A stretch of 53,301 nucleotides of DNA from Lachnospiraceae bacterium (GCA_910574285.1 CAJTAL010000029.1:1-53301); one strand, 5' to 3'. Counted from the stretch's first letter, positions 24,662-35,169 are shown. Notes: generated by a model from the letters alone, not told the origin. Made by a program: numbers and translations.

Positions 24662-24770
24662 AAAAATTAATGAGACGTATTTAGAGTATTTTGATAGTTG
24701 ATAGTGCTATTGAGATGTGGCTTGAAATATTACTAGTCATATAGGCTTTAACTTGTTATGAGGAATAGTT

Positions 24771-26033
24771 ATGAAAATACTTTTATTAAATGCATATTTT
24801 CAACCGGAACAAATTGCATATTCACATTTAGAAAATGACTTATTAACGGCTTTTTCAGATGCTGGAATCACAACGCATGTGATTACGCCTATTCCGACTA
24901 GGGGTGTCAGCAAAGAAGTTAGATATAAGTATAAAAAAAATCGTTATGAAAAATTATATAATGGAAGGGTATTTGTAACACGTTTTTATGCTCCGATTGA
25001 AAAAGCAAATTATGTTTTTCGAATGATTCGATATTTGTATTGTAATATAAGAGAATTTATGATAGGGATTAAAGACGTAGATACAGATGTTGTGCTAGCC
25101 GTAAGCACACCACCGACTCAAGGCGCTATGGCGGCAATGATTGCAAAAAGGATTAGTAAGAAAACTGGAAGGAAAGTTCCATTTGTATATCATTTGCAAG
25201 ATATTTTTCCAGACTCTGCTGTTAATATTGGAATGATAGAAGAGAAAACATTTCTTTGGAAAGTAGGGCATAAAATGGAAGAATATACATATAAAAATGC
25301 AGAAAAAATAATAGTTATTTCGGAATCATTTAGAGAGAATATAAAAAATAAAGGTGTCGATGAGAAAAAAATAGTTAAAATTTCAAATTGGGTAGATTTA
25401 GATAAAATTTATCCTGTGCATCGAGATAAAAATTCTTTAATGCAAGAGCTAGAAATAGATAAATCGAAATTTTTGATTGTTTATGCAGGAAATATGGGAG
25501 AGATTCAGGGAGTAGAGTTAATATTATCTGCTGCAAAGAAGATGGAGGATAAGCAGGAAATAGAATTTATTTTATTCGGTGGAGGATCTCAATATCAACA
25601 GATTAGCAAGAAATCAAAGGAACTAAGTAACATGAAAATTTTTCCATTGCAGCCACAGGATAGGGTATCCGATGTTTATAGTTTAGGTAATATTACATTG
25701 ATAACTTGTAAGCCTGGAATTGGAAATTCCGGTATGCCAAGTAAAACATGGAGCATTCTTGCATGTAATTCATATGTTGTTGCTTCTTTTGATCAAAATA
25801 GTGATTTAAAAGATATTTTGGAATTATCTGGAGCTGGTATATGTATTGAACCAGGGAGTGTGGATATGTTGGTTGATACTCTTCTTCAGATATATAATGA
25901 TTGGAAAGCAAAGAGATTTACTAAGATAAACCCAAGGGAATATGTGATTAATAATGCATCAAAGGAAAAATGTGTTGATGATTTTTTGACTACAGTTTTG
26001 AATGTTGTAAAGGCAAGGGATATATTTATCTAA
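24771..26033 (+). CDS. GT4-family glycosyltransferase (WbuB-like)
   Basis: The 420-residue GT-B protein has a Rossmann N-terminal half (MKILLLNAYFQPEQIAYSHL) and a C-terminal nucleotide-sugar domain. The latter has KFLIVYAGNMGEIQGVELIL and the tail motif GNSGMPSKTWSILAC, where the usual E-x7-E acidic pair is not obvious. The overall pattern is close to WbuB-type transferases, which add N-acetyl-fucosamine-like sugars. That would fit the CapEFG set downstream, although this is inference. GAGGAA precedes the ATG. The gene is strikingly AT-rich compared with the flanking chromosome. Confidence 0.82.
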   Translation: MKILLLNAYFQPEQIAYSHLENDLLTAFSDAGITTHVITPIPTRGVSKEVRYKYKKNRYEKLYNGRVFVTRFYAPIEKANYVFRMIRYLYCNIREFMIGIKDVDTDVVLAVSTPPTQGAMAAMIAKRISKKTGRKVPFVYHLQDIFPDSAVNIGMIEEKTFLWKVGHKMEEYTYKNAEKIIVISESFRENIKNKGVDEKKIVKISNWVDLDKIYPVHRDKNSLMQELEIDKSKFLIVYAGNMGEIQGVELILSAAKKMEDKQEIEFILFGGGSQYQQISKKSKELSNMKIFPLQPQDRVSDVYSLGNITLITCKPGIGNSGMPSKTWSILACNSYVVASFDQNSDLKDILELSGAGICIEPGSVDMLVDTLLQIYNDWKAKRFTKINPREYVINNASKEKCVDDFLTTVLNVVKARDIFI

Positions 26034-26355
26034 ATAATATGGAAATTATGTTAGAAAATTATAGAGCAACCATTAGTTTATATCTATATATAGTATGTGC
26101 AAAGCAATTTTTTTTTGTACAATTTATAGTTCTGCTCAATATACACTAGTTTTTGTACTGCTGTCGAATAACGAATGTAGAATCATGATACTAAATTTTA
26201 CTGTATATTAGTAAGTCTAACCGCATAGGTTGATAATTTTTTATGTTCTGTTTTACAGTTTCTTTTTGTTTGGTTTGTAAACTTGATGAGAATAAGGTGG
26301 TTGGTTTTTGTTAAATAATAATATGGAAAACTCATATAAGTAAGAAGGTGTTTAT
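26034..26355. other. 322-bp AT-rich intergenic gap
   Basis: I see no ORF, terminator or convincing promoter. Poly-T runs (26107-26116) and a repeated TTTTTGTAC-like motif (26109-26118 and 26149-26157) occur. It may be a decayed gene fragment. Confidence 0.4.
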
Positions 26356-27465
26356 ATGGTAGTTTATTTGGGAATAGCTTTTTTTTTCTTGACATTTTAT
26401 ATAATATCAGAAGTGAAAGGTATTAAGATAGATGACAGGACATATTTCATTATATGTTTTTTGGCATCGCTTTTTTTAGTACTTTTTGCAGGGACAAGAT
26501 ATGAGATAGGTTTAGATTATCAAGGGTATAAAAATATTTACGAATTAACGCATATTTATAAGAATAGAGGATATGGTTTGAGTCAGAATATATTTATGAC
26601 GTTAAAATCATATGATGCAGACCCTTTTTATATTTTCTTGAATATTTTAGTCCCTTCTTATAACATGATGTTATTTTTGATGGCTATGATAGGAGTGGGG
26701 ATTAAATGTTATTGCATCACTGTATATACGGAAAATAAATTTTTATATTTTTTTATGTATTTTTGTGAGATATATCTGTCGTATGATATGGGAGTAATGC
26801 GACAGGGAACTGCCATGAGTTTTATGTTATTAGCTCTTATATCAGTAGAAAAAAATCATAAAATTGGTTTTTTTTTATGCGTTTTGTTAGGAAGTTTATT
26901 TCAAGTTATTGCTATATTAATTATTCCAATGTATTGGTTGGGAAAAATAAAAATATCATATAAAGGTATGATGATATTTACGGCATTAGTATCTCCTTTT
27001 GCTCTTTGTAATGTAGGAAAAATATTATTGGCGATTTCTCGATTTATGAGATTTAGTAGAATTGAAGAAAAATTATCATATTACATTACGAACGAGGCGT
27101 CATATACATATTCTACGTTAGCCAAAACATTATTGATATTTTTATTATTGCTATATGGATACTACAAAAATGGAATTGAGAAAGAAGACACCTTATATCT
27201 CAAAAGCTATTGGTATGGATTGATGCTAATGGAGATTTTCTTTTCGTTTCCTATTTTGGCTACACGAGGAACTAAATTCTTCTATTTTAGTCAGTTGTTT
27301 GCAGTTGATCGGTTACAAAGGAAGTCTAAAAATAGTGTGATAACTTATGTTTTGATTTTATTGCTATGTTCCATTTATTTCATGAATTTATGTAAAATTT
27401 TGCCAGGAAGTGAGAGTAATGCATATCAAGGATATTTACCATATAATTCATATTTGATGAATTAA
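26356..27465 (+). CDS. EpsG-family polysaccharide polymerase (Wzy role)
   Basis: The 369-residue protein has about ten predicted membrane segments. It matches the EpsG family: the conserved early loop reads AGTRYEIGLDYQGYKNIY, and the central motif with MGVMRQGTAMSF follows. Such proteins polymerise lipid-linked repeat units at the outer membrane face, or act in their export. GAAGGTG lies 5 nt before the ATG. With the flippase immediately downstream it forms the Wzx/Wzy pair of this locus. Confidence 0.85.
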   Translation: MVVYLGIAFFFLTFYIISEVKGIKIDDRTYFIICFLASLFLVLFAGTRYEIGLDYQGYKNIYELTHIYKNRGYGLSQNIFMTLKSYDADPFYIFLNILVPSYNMMLFLMAMIGVGIKCYCITVYTENKFLYFFMYFCEIYLSYDMGVMRQGTAMSFMLLALISVEKNHKIGFFLCVLLGSLFQVIAILIIPMYWLGKIKISYKGMMIFTALVSPFALCNVGKILLAISRFMRFSRIEEKLSYYITNEASYTYSTLAKTLLIFLLLLYGYYKNGIEKEDTLYLKSYWYGLMLMEIFFSFPILATRGTKFFYFSQLFAVDRLQRKSKNSVITYVLILLLCSIYFMNLCKILPGSESNAYQGYLPYNSYLMN

Positions 27466-27533
27466 AGCGGAGATAGTGCAATATTCGTCAAAATAGTATG
27501 AGAGTATATGCCTTACAAAATTAGGGTTAGTAT

Positions 27534-29054
27534 ATGGATAGTAGAAGTAAAAATGCAAAAAGAAATATAATCAGCGGTTTTATACGAAAAGGTCAGTCTA
27601 TTATTTTACAATTCCTTATTCGAACAATAATATTGTATATATTGGGAGCAAAATATCTAGGGTTGACTAGTTTGTTTACATCAGTATTAACTGTTTTGAG
27701 TCTTATGGATTTGGGATTTTCCAATGCAATTATTTTTTGCATGTATAAGCCAGTTGCTGAAAATGATAAATCTTCTATATGTGCATATTTATCTTATTTT
27801 AAGAAGATTTATTTTATAACAGGTATAGTAATAATGACAGTTGGTATCATTTCTATGCCTATATTGAAATTCTTAATTCATAGTGATTTGCCTGGTGATA
27901 TTAATATTTATATTATATATTTGGTTTATTTATTTAACACAGTATGTAGTTATTTTCTTTATGCATATAAAGGTGCTTTATTAGATGCTTTTCAGAGAAT
28001 CGATATATCGAACAATATACAGTCAGCAGTTTTATTGTGTCAGCATTTGTTTCAAATTTTAATTTTGATTGTTTTTGAAAATTACTATTATTATGTTGTT
28101 TTAACACCTGTCTTCTCTGTAATTTATAATCTTTTGATTGCGTACATTACTAAAAGAAAATATCCAGAATATATATGTTCTGGAGTTTTATCCAATTTTC
28201 AGAAAGAAAGATTATATAGTAGAGTGAAGGGGCTGATTATATCCAGAATAAGTGAGACTTCCAGAAATTCGTTTGATAGCATTATTATATCATCTATAAT
28301 GGGATTGACGAATGTGGCTATTTACAATAATTATTATTATATCCATAGCTCTATATATAGTTTTATGGTTGCAATAAATCAAGGTATACAATCCAGTATT
28401 GGGAATAGTTTGGTATGCGAATCAAAAAAGAAAAATTTGAAGGATTTGTTTAAATTTACATTTATGTCTGAATGGCTAATATGTTTTTGTGTTGTAAGTT
28501 TGTTATCATTATATCAGCCTTTTATGATTTTTTGGGTTGGGAAAGAACTATGTATTTCAGAAATAAATATGTTCCTATTTTGTCTATATTTTTATGTATT
28601 AAATATGTGTAATATTAGAAATTTATATTTTGATGGATGCGGATTATGGGATAAAGGAAAATACACATATTGTCTTGAGACGGTTGGAAATTTGTTTTTA
28701 AATATTTTTTTAGGGATGTTTATAGGCATGTCAGGAATATTAATAGCAACAATCATGACGTTATTTATTTTTAGTTTCATTTTACGAACCAATATTTTAT
28801 TTAAAGAATATTTTCATGTTTCTCCTAGGTATTTTTACATTAAACATACATTATATGCCTTGATTATAATGATAATTGCTTTTAGTGTTTGTTTTTTAAA
28901 TTCCTTTGTTAATATTGACGGAATAGTTGGTTTAATTATGAAAGAATTTATATGTATTTTTGTTTCTAATTTTATGTATATTATTTTAAATTTTTGGAAT
29001 ACAGATATGAAAGAATCAGTCATGTTTTTAAAAAATTTACTTTTGGTAAAATGA
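27534..29054 (+). CDS. Wzx-type oligosaccharide flippase (MOP superfamily)
   Basis: The 506-residue integral membrane protein has 12-14 predicted transmembrane segments. It begins KNAKRNIISGFIRKGQSIIL, as do many Firmicutes polysaccharide flippases, followed by the first-helix pattern ILGAKYLGLTSLFTSVLTVL. It should move undecaprenyl-linked repeat units from the inner to the outer leaflet. A weak AGGG precedes the ATG. The next gene begins right at its stop (ATGA at 29051-29054) or shortly after. Confidence 0.9.
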   Translation: MDSRSKNAKRNIISGFIRKGQSIILQFLIRTIILYILGAKYLGLTSLFTSVLTVLSLMDLGFSNAIIFCMYKPVAENDKSSICAYLSYFKKIYFITGIVIMTVGIISMPILKFLIHSDLPGDINIYIIYLVYLFNTVCSYFLYAYKGALLDAFQRIDISNNIQSAVLLCQHLFQILILIVFENYYYYVVLTPVFSVIYNLLIAYITKRKYPEYICSGVLSNFQKERLYSRVKGLIISRISETSRNSFDSIIISSIMGLTNVAIYNNYYYIHSSIYSFMVAINQGIQSSIGNSLVCESKKKNLKDLFKFTFMSEWLICFCVVSLLSLYQPFMIFWVGKELCISEINMFLFCLYFYVLNMCNIRNLYFDGCGLWDKGKYTYCLETVGNLFLNIFLGMFIGMSGILIATIMTLFIFSFILRTNILFKEYFHVSPRYFYIKHTLYALIIMIIAFSVCFLNSFVNIDGIVGLIMKEFICIFVSNFMYIILNFWNTDMKESVMFLKNLLLVK

Positions 29055-29071
29055 TAAAGGTGGTATTAAAA

Positions 29072-30127
29072 ATGGATTTTTCTTCTAGCATTGATAACTG
29101 TATTGCAGGAGTGGTTAATAGAGAAACTGTACTTAATCGTAAGATATCACTATTCCGAAAAATAAAAATATTTATTTATAATATTGCTGTAATATTGTTT
29201 AGTCCTCGAATAAATTATTCCTGTGAAAAAATATTTTTTATCAATGGAAAAAGTCAGAATAGGTCCTCTTTTTTTAAAAAGGATGTTTTGAAGATTTATC
29301 ATGGTAATGTATATAATAATTTTATTGATATTTTTAATAAGCCGACATTGTATTCTATATGTTCTAGAAAAAAAAGAATTGAATTATTTTTTAAAACAAT
29401 AAAAACATATTTCATAAATAAAAATCAAATATGCGATTTTGGTAGTTGGCTAGAGTATGTAGTACTGGAGAATTTTATTCGTTGTTCATCAGTAGAAGAA
29501 ATAATATCAAGAGGCCATTATGATGAGTATGCAACATGGTTAGGTATCTTGTCATTCCAATATGGATTTATATATTCAATTTATCAACATGGGGTGGTGG
29601 CTGCTAATGAGTATGTGAAAAACAGAATTGAATGTAATAATTTTTATGCATTTGATAAATATTCTATAAATATTTTTCGGAGCAAAATTATACGAAACGA
29701 ATCTTGTAATTATTATTTATATGACTTTCCATCAAATGTTCATTTTGAAAGAATAGACAAGTTGCCTAATAATTATTATATAGGAATCGCTGAACAAGAT
29801 AATTACGAATGGACTAGTAGAATTATAGATATGTTATTAAAAATTTCGAATATTAGAATTATTTTAATGTTGCATCCTCTTTCAAAAAACAAATATAAAT
29901 ATAAAAAAAATTCAAAAATAAAAGTTACAAGTAAGAAAATCATAAATATTGATTTGCTTATTACAGAAAATTCGACACTTGCATTAGATTATTATAAAAA
30001 ACAAAAAGATTTTAAAATTATATTTACTTCTAATGAGTCAAAAAATACATTTTTAGAATATCCATTTTTATATTGTGAATCGTTGAATAGTATTAGGCAA
30101 TATATAGAAAAGGAGTTGCAAATATGA
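29072..30127 (+). CDS. putative glycosyltransferase, family not recognised
   Basis: The ATG at 29072 has AAGGTGG 8 nt upstream. In-frame ATGs at 29051 (overlapping the flippase stop) and 28994 are also open. The protein has 351 residues. A motif FGSWLEYVVLENFIRC and, later, YSIYQHGVVAANEYVKNR resemble the QHG segments of GT-B enzymes related to polysialyl or sialyltransferase-like families. The C-terminal half has alternating strands (IRIILMLHPLSKN, DLLITENSTLALDY) that fit a nucleotide-binding domain. An activated nonulosonate is made downstream, so this is a candidate for its transferase. The homology is too weak to be sure. It is very rich in Asn, Ile, Lys and Phe. Confidence 0.5.
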   Translation: MDFSSSIDNCIAGVVNRETVLNRKISLFRKIKIFIYNIAVILFSPRINYSCEKIFFINGKSQNRSSFFKKDVLKIYHGNVYNNFIDIFNKPTLYSICSRKKRIELFFKTIKTYFINKNQICDFGSWLEYVVLENFIRCSSVEEIISRGHYDEYATWLGILSFQYGFIYSIYQHGVVAANEYVKNRIECNNFYAFDKYSINIFRSKIIRNESCNYYLYDFPSNVHFERIDKLPNNYYIGIAEQDNYEWTSRIIDMLLKISNIRIILMLHPLSKNKYKYKKNSKIKVTSKKIINIDLLITENSTLALDYYKKQKDFKIIFTSNESKNTFLEYPFLYCESLNSIRQYIEKELQI

Positions 30128-31314
30128 TTAATGTTTCTATTTGTGTTGATAATTATTTGCTATCACAGGGGATTAATAGCGTTGTTGATCAGTTTTTTTA
30201 TAATAAAACAATATTTGAAAGTAAAAATATAAATATATGTTCAGTGTATGATTATCATGCTAGTTATACATCTATTCCTAATAGGCATAGGAGTAATGGA
30301 TTGGATTATAAATGTAAAATAAAACAGAATTTAAAGAAAACTTTTTTTTATAAAACTTTGATTGTTGAAACACTACTCATTATGTTTAAGAGGATATTGC
30401 GTGGGAGAATAACTTGTAAGTTATTTATTGATAGAAATAATAGTGATATTTTTATATGCCAGGATGTTTTTATGGGATATTTTTATTTAAAATGTAGAGA
30501 GAAAAAGAAGAGGACTATTCTGCCTAAAATTGTGTATATGACTCATATACATGACGACGAAATGGAACAAATTTTGATGACGTATCCTAAAATAAGCGGA
30601 ACAATAGTTGAAAAGAAAATGAGGAAAATTTTCAAGTATGTCTATCAAAGATCAGATGCAATTGTTACTATATGCAATTCTGCTAAAAGTTCATTAGAGA
30701 AGAATCTCAAGAATAAAAATATTCGAACAATATATAATTCAGTTCAAGATATTCGGATTGAAAGGGAGCCAGTTGACTATTCAAATATTAAATTTGTTAT
30801 GGCGTCATCGTTAACCGAAAGAAAAGGGATGGATTTATTAATAAAAATATTAGAGCAATTAGATGAAATTATACAGGGTAAATGTGAGTTTCATATATAT
30901 GGAGATGGGATATGCTTTGAAATGTTGAAAAAGACAAGTCAAAAGTTAAAAAAGATTTGTCTGAAATTATATGGACGAGTTGAAAGACCTTATAGATTAT
31001 ATGGAGATAAAGATATTTTTTTAATGACAAGCAGAGATGAATGCTTACCAATGAGTATTTTAGAAGCTATGAGTATTGGAATGCCAATTTTTTCAACAAA
31101 TGTTGGCGCTATAAATGAACTTATTATTAATAATGTAAATGGTATTTTAATGGAGCCAGAGGTTAATTCAATAGTGACAATTATAGAGGCTGTACTGTTA
31201 AGAAAATATAATTTAGTACAAATGGGTATTGAATCAAGAAAAATATTTTTATCAAAATTTTCTTCTCAACAGTGGTGTAATGAATTTACTGATTTATTAA
31301 ATGCAATTTCTTAA
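30124..31314 (+). CDS. GT4-family glycosyltransferase
   Basis: The start overlaps the preceding stop by ATGA, showing translational coupling. The 396-residue protein has a C-terminal GT4 domain: IKFVMASSLTERKGMDLLIK, YGDGICFEMLKK and the acidic pair in SRDECLPMSILEAMSIGMPI, which is the E-x7-E motif. The N-terminal half is divergent. It transfers a hexose-type sugar from a nucleotide donor in the cytosol. Strong A/T bias is shared with its neighbours. Confidence 0.85.
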   Translation: MINVSICVDNYLLSQGINSVVDQFFYNKTIFESKNINICSVYDYHASYTSIPNRHRSNGLDYKCKIKQNLKKTFFYKTLIVETLLIMFKRILRGRITCKLFIDRNNSDIFICQDVFMGYFYLKCREKKKRTILPKIVYMTHIHDDEMEQILMTYPKISGTIVEKKMRKIFKYVYQRSDAIVTICNSAKSSLEKNLKNKNIRTIYNSVQDIRIEREPVDYSNIKFVMASSLTERKGMDLLIKILEQLDEIIQGKCEFHIYGDGICFEMLKKTSQKLKKICLKLYGRVERPYRLYGDKDIFLMTSRDECLPMSILEAMSIGMPIFSTNVGAINELIINNVNGILMEPEVNSIVTIIEAVLLRKYNLVQMGIESRKIFLSKFSSQQWCNEFTDLLNAIS

Positions 31315-31393
31315 AGAAAAGTAAAGGTAAGGAATAGTAAAGGGAATACGTATTTAACGTTATGTAGAATATTAAATGAAGGGATGTTTAGCA

Positions 31394-32362
31394 GTGACAA
31401 AAAATAATAGTAAGTTATATATCTCAATGTATCATTATACAAGAGATTTAATGCATAGCCGGTATCCTCAAATTAAGGGTTTAGATGTAAAGTTGTTTCG
31501 TAAACAAATTGAATTTTTTAAAGAAAATTTCAATGTTGTTCGGATGGAACAAGTTATTGAAGAGGTAAAAGGAGGGGATCCTTTGCCTGAGAAAGCGTTA
31601 TTACTTACATTTGATGATGGATATGCTGATAATTTTACATTCGCGTTTCCTGTTTTAGAGGAATATGATTTACAAGGGTCTTTCTTTATTCCCGGAAAAA
31701 CGTTTTCGACGCATCAGTTATTAGATGTAAATAAAATTCATTATATTTTAGCGAGTGCTGATATTCAGCACCTTTTAAAAGATGTTTTAGAAAGGTTGGA
31801 CTATTATCGTGGGAAAGAGTTCAATTATTTACCTAATCATATACTTTTTGACAAATACGCAAGGGCTAACCGTATGGATTGTAAAGAAGTTGTATTTATC
31901 AAACGTATTTTGCAGACAATACTTCCGGAGGAGTTGCGTAGACGAATTTCATCAGAATTATTTGCGAAATATGTATGTGTTTCAGAAGAACAGTTATCAT
32001 ATGAGTTATATTTATCTTTGGACCAAATTAGAATGTTAAAGCGTCATGGAATGTATATTGGTATCCATGGTTATGATCACTATTGGCTTGGTAATCTTAG
32101 CAAGAGAGAAATGCAGGAGGATATTGTAAAAGCGTTAGAATCAATGGATGAATTTATTGATTGTGAACAATGGGTAATGAATTATCCGTATGGAAATTTT
32201 AATCAGGATGTATTGGAGTTTATTAAACAAAAGGGAGCATGTATAGGGTTAACGACAGAAACGCGTGTGGCAGATCTGAGATTCGACCAACCGCTTCAAT
32301 TACCCAGATTGGATTGCAACGATTTTCCGCCTAAGAGTATAAATTATCAGAAGTTGATGTAA
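31394..32362 (+). CDS. NodB-domain polysaccharide deacetylase
   Basis: The favoured start is the GTG at 31394, 9 nt after an AGGGA site; an ATG at 31376 has no site. The protein, about 322 residues, shows the NodB first motif LLTFDDGYADNFTFAFPVL, with the Asp pair for metal and base, and the later HGYDHYWLGNL segment corresponding to the zinc-His motif. It has no signal peptide, unlike secreted peptidoglycan deacetylases. It probably acts on a cytosolic sugar intermediate. Similar proteins are common in nonulosonate loci; a deacetylation step on the glycan is the safest reading. Confidence 0.8.
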   Translation: MTKNNSKLYISMYHYTRDLMHSRYPQIKGLDVKLFRKQIEFFKENFNVVRMEQVIEEVKGGDPLPEKALLLTFDDGYADNFTFAFPVLEEYDLQGSFFIPGKTFSTHQLLDVNKIHYILASADIQHLLKDVLERLDYYRGKEFNYLPNHILFDKYARANRMDCKEVVFIKRILQTILPEELRRRISSELFAKYVCVSEEQLSYELYLSLDQIRMLKRHGMYIGIHGYDHYWLGNLSKREMQEDIVKALESMDEFIDCEQWVMNYPYGNFNQDVLEFIKQKGACIGLTTETRVADLRFDQPLQLPRLDCNDFPPKSINYQKLM

Positions 32363-32403
32363 GGATAAGTGAATAGGTAGAGTTTTGGATAGGAGATTAT
32401 TCT

Positions 32404-33378
32404 ATGATAAGGTTTGCAAACATTGAAGATGTTCCAAGAATCATGAATTTTATTGATATATATTGGTGCAAAGGTCATATTATGAGTCGTAATAGAAGAC
32501 TTTTTGATTTTCAACATCAATGGGATCAGGAAACAGCGTTTGTTATTTCTGAGACGAATAGGGAGATAACGGGAATTTTGGGATATATTCCTTATGGTAG
32601 ATCAGATAGGGATATTACACTTGCTATATGGAAAACTATAAAAACAAATGAAACCATGTTGGGAATACATATTTTTAATTTTTTACGGGAAAATGCAGAT
32701 GCTCATACTATATCAGCCCCAGGGATAAATCCAAAAACTATTCCAACTTATAAATTTCTTGGAATGCATACTGGAAAGATGAAACATTGGTATAGGTTAT
32801 ATCAGTTTTCTAATTATAAAATTGCAAAAGTTATAGATTGTGACATTCCAGTGCCTTTGAAGACAGATGGGATAGAAATATGTAGAATTGAAAATTTTAG
32901 GCAGGCTCAAGAAGATTTTGGACTTGCTGATTGTTTGGATCGTGATAAGCAGTTAAAGAAAAATATGAATTTCATAGAACGCAGATACTTTAACCATCCA
33001 GTATACCAATATATAAAATACGGGGTTGTTTTAGATACTGAAAAATTATTCATTATTCTTCGGATTCAGCATTATAATGGGGTGAATATAATGCGAGTGA
33101 TCGACTGTATAGGAGATCATAGATTATTACAATATTTTACTCTAGAAATGGACGATCTATTGTTAAAGTATAATTGTGAATATGTAGATTGTTATGAATC
33201 AGGAATAGAAGAGTTGTTTTTTTTAAATGGCGGATGGAAACTTGTTGAAGATTCTGGAAATATTATACCAGATTATTTCGCACCATTTGAACGACGTAAT
33301 ATTGATATTTATTATATGTCAGATATAGAGGATGTTATTCTTTTTAAAGGGGATGGAGATATGGACCGTCCTAATTAA
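32404..33378 (+). CDS. GNAT-like acyltransferase, candidate for the ACP-linked acyl group
   Basis: The 324-residue protein begins MIRFANIEDVPRIMNFIDIY, a GNAT-type N-terminus, with a second divergent half (~170-320). GAG and AGGAG sites precede the ATG. It is not a full-length match to LegH-type acetyltransferases that I can recognise. It lies 12 nt before the FkbH-like gene and close to the ACP gene, which suggests it moves the carrier-bound acyl group onto an amino sugar. The function is inferred from context. Confidence 0.6.
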   Translation: MIRFANIEDVPRIMNFIDIYWCKGHIMSRNRRLFDFQHQWDQETAFVISETNREITGILGYIPYGRSDRDITLAIWKTIKTNETMLGIHIFNFLRENADAHTISAPGINPKTIPTYKFLGMHTGKMKHWYRLYQFSNYKIAKVIDCDIPVPLKTDGIEICRIENFRQAQEDFGLADCLDRDKQLKKNMNFIERRYFNHPVYQYIKYGVVLDTEKLFIILRIQHYNGVNIMRVIDCIGDHRLLQYFTLEMDDLLLKYNCEYVDCYESGIEELFFLNGGWKLVEDSGNIIPDYFAPFERRNIDIYYMSDIEDVILFKGDGDMDRPN

Positions 33379-33389
33379 AGGGGGATTAT

Positions 33390-35168
33390 ATGAAAGAGTT
33401 GGAATATCCGTTTAATGCAGTATGGATTATTTCTAATCGAAGAAAAATCAGAAAAAATTTATTGAATACAAATCAAAACTTAATAGAAAAGAAAATAGCT
33501 GTTCTTGGCGGATCAACCACAAAGGATATTGTTCAGATAATGGAATTGTTTTTACTCAACAATGGCATTAAAGCATCATTTTATGAATCAGAATATGGTA
33601 TGTATTATGAGGACGCCGTGTTCGAGAATAGAGAATTAGAAGCGTTCCATCCGGATATTATATATATCCATACATCAAATCGTAATGTGGCATCCTTTCC
33701 TGAATTAACAAATACAAAGGAAGAGGTGGAGACTTTATTGGATTTGCAGATGCAGAAGTTTCTTATGATCTGGGATCAGTTACTGGAGAAGTATTCTTGT
33801 CCAATTATCCAAAATAATTTCGAGATGCCTTTGTATCGTCTTTTCGGAAATAAGGATGCGTATGATTATCGTGGATCAATAAATTTTCTTTCTAGATTGA
33901 ATGAAAGATTTTATGAATATGCTAATAATCATAAAGATTTTTTTATCTGTGATATAAATTTTATTTCAGCGGATTATGGACTTAAAGAATGGAATGATCC
34001 GTTTTATTGGCACATGTACAAGTATGCACTAAATGTCAACGCAATACCATACTTATCTTTTAATATATCTAATATTATCAAGTCTATTTTTGGAAAAAAT
34101 AAGAAGGGCATGGTATTAGATCTTGATAATACACTTTGGGGAGGCGTTATAGGGGATGATGGAGTTGAAAATATAGAAGTCGGACCAGAGACGTCGTCAG
34201 GTCAGGTATATTCGGAGTTTCAGGAGTATATCAAATTACAAAAACAACTGGGTATTTTGTTGAATATAGATTCAAAGAATGATGAGAAAAATGCTATAAA
34301 AGGATTAAAACATCCGGATAGTGTTCTTACACTGAATGATTTCATAGAAATAAGAGCTAATTGGGAATCAAAGGATCGAAATTTTATTGAAATAGCAAAA
34401 TCGCTTTCTCTTCTTCCGGAAAGTCTTATATTTGTTGACGATAATCCTGCGGAGCGTGATATCGTCAATCAGCAGTTACCAGGCGTATGTGCGCCGGAAA
34501 TTGGAGAGTCGCATCAGTACATTCATAATATAGATAGAAATGGTTTTTTTGAAGTCACCTATCTGTCAGAAGATGATTTGAAAAGAAATGTGATGTACCA
34601 AGAAAATGTAAAGCGCATTGAACTTCAAGCAAAGTTTTCTAATTATGGAGAATATCTTAAATCATTGGAAATGACAGCGGTTATTAAGCCTTTTGAATTA
34701 ATTTATAATGCACGGATTGCACAGTTGACAAATAAAAGCAATCAATTTAATTTGACGACTAAAAGATATTCACAAGGTGAGATTGAAGAGATATTATACG
34801 ACAAAAATTATATCACTTTATATGGGAAGTTGAAGGATAAATTTGGAGATAATGGAGTTGTATCTGTATGCATAGGAAAAATTGATGGCAAAATCTGTCA
34901 CATAGATTTGTGGCTAATGAGTTGCCGTGTTTTAAAACGGGAAATGGAATATGCTATGATGGATGTATTTATACATAAGTGTCAACAGAGGGGGATTTTG
35001 GAAATTAGAGGGTACTATTATCCAACTGAAAAAAATGGAATGGTAAAGTCTTTTTATAAGATGATGAACTTTGATTTGGTTTCTGAGAAGGAAGATGAAA
35101 CTGTTTGGTCATATGTTGTGAATGATTCATACAAAGAAAAAAATAAATATATTCAAGTGGAGGAGTAA
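33390..35168 (+). CDS. FkbH-like HAD-IIIC protein
   Basis: The 592-residue protein has three parts. An N-terminal SGNH-like region (~35-230) starts with AVLGGSTTKDIVQIM. The HAD-IIIC domain has the nucleophile motif LDLDNTLWGG (~243) and LIFVDDNPAERD. A GNAT-like C-terminus has IAQLTNKSNQFNLTTKRYS. In polyketide systems FkbH-type proteins take 1,3-bisphosphoglycerate and load a glyceryl group on an acyl carrier protein. An ACP gene starts two bases after its stop, which strongly supports that here. AAAGGGGGA precedes the ATG. The expected product is glyceryl-ACP or a related hydroxyacyl-ACP for sugar acylation. Confidence 0.85.
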   Translation: MKELEYPFNAVWIISNRRKIRKNLLNTNQNLIEKKIAVLGGSTTKDIVQIMELFLLNNGIKASFYESEYGMYYEDAVFENRELEAFHPDIIYIHTSNRNVASFPELTNTKEEVETLLDLQMQKFLMIWDQLLEKYSCPIIQNNFEMPLYRLFGNKDAYDYRGSINFLSRLNERFYEYANNHKDFFICDINFISADYGLKEWNDPFYWHMYKYALNVNAIPYLSFNISNIIKSIFGKNKKGMVLDLDNTLWGGVIGDDGVENIEVGPETSSGQVYSEFQEYIKLQKQLGILLNIDSKNDEKNAIKGLKHPDSVLTLNDFIEIRANWESKDRNFIEIAKSLSLLPESLIFVDDNPAERDIVNQQLPGVCAPEIGESHQYIHNIDRNGFFEVTYLSEDDLKRNVMYQENVKRIELQAKFSNYGEYLKSLEMTAVIKPFELIYNARIAQLTNKSNQFNLTTKRYSQGEIEEILYDKNYITLYGKLKDKFGDNGVVSVCIGKIDGKICHIDLWLMSCRVLKREMEYAMMDVFIHKCQQRGILEIRGYYYPTEKNGMVKSFYKMMNFDLVSEKEDETVWSYVVNDSYKEKNKYIQVEE

Positions 35169-35169
35169 A

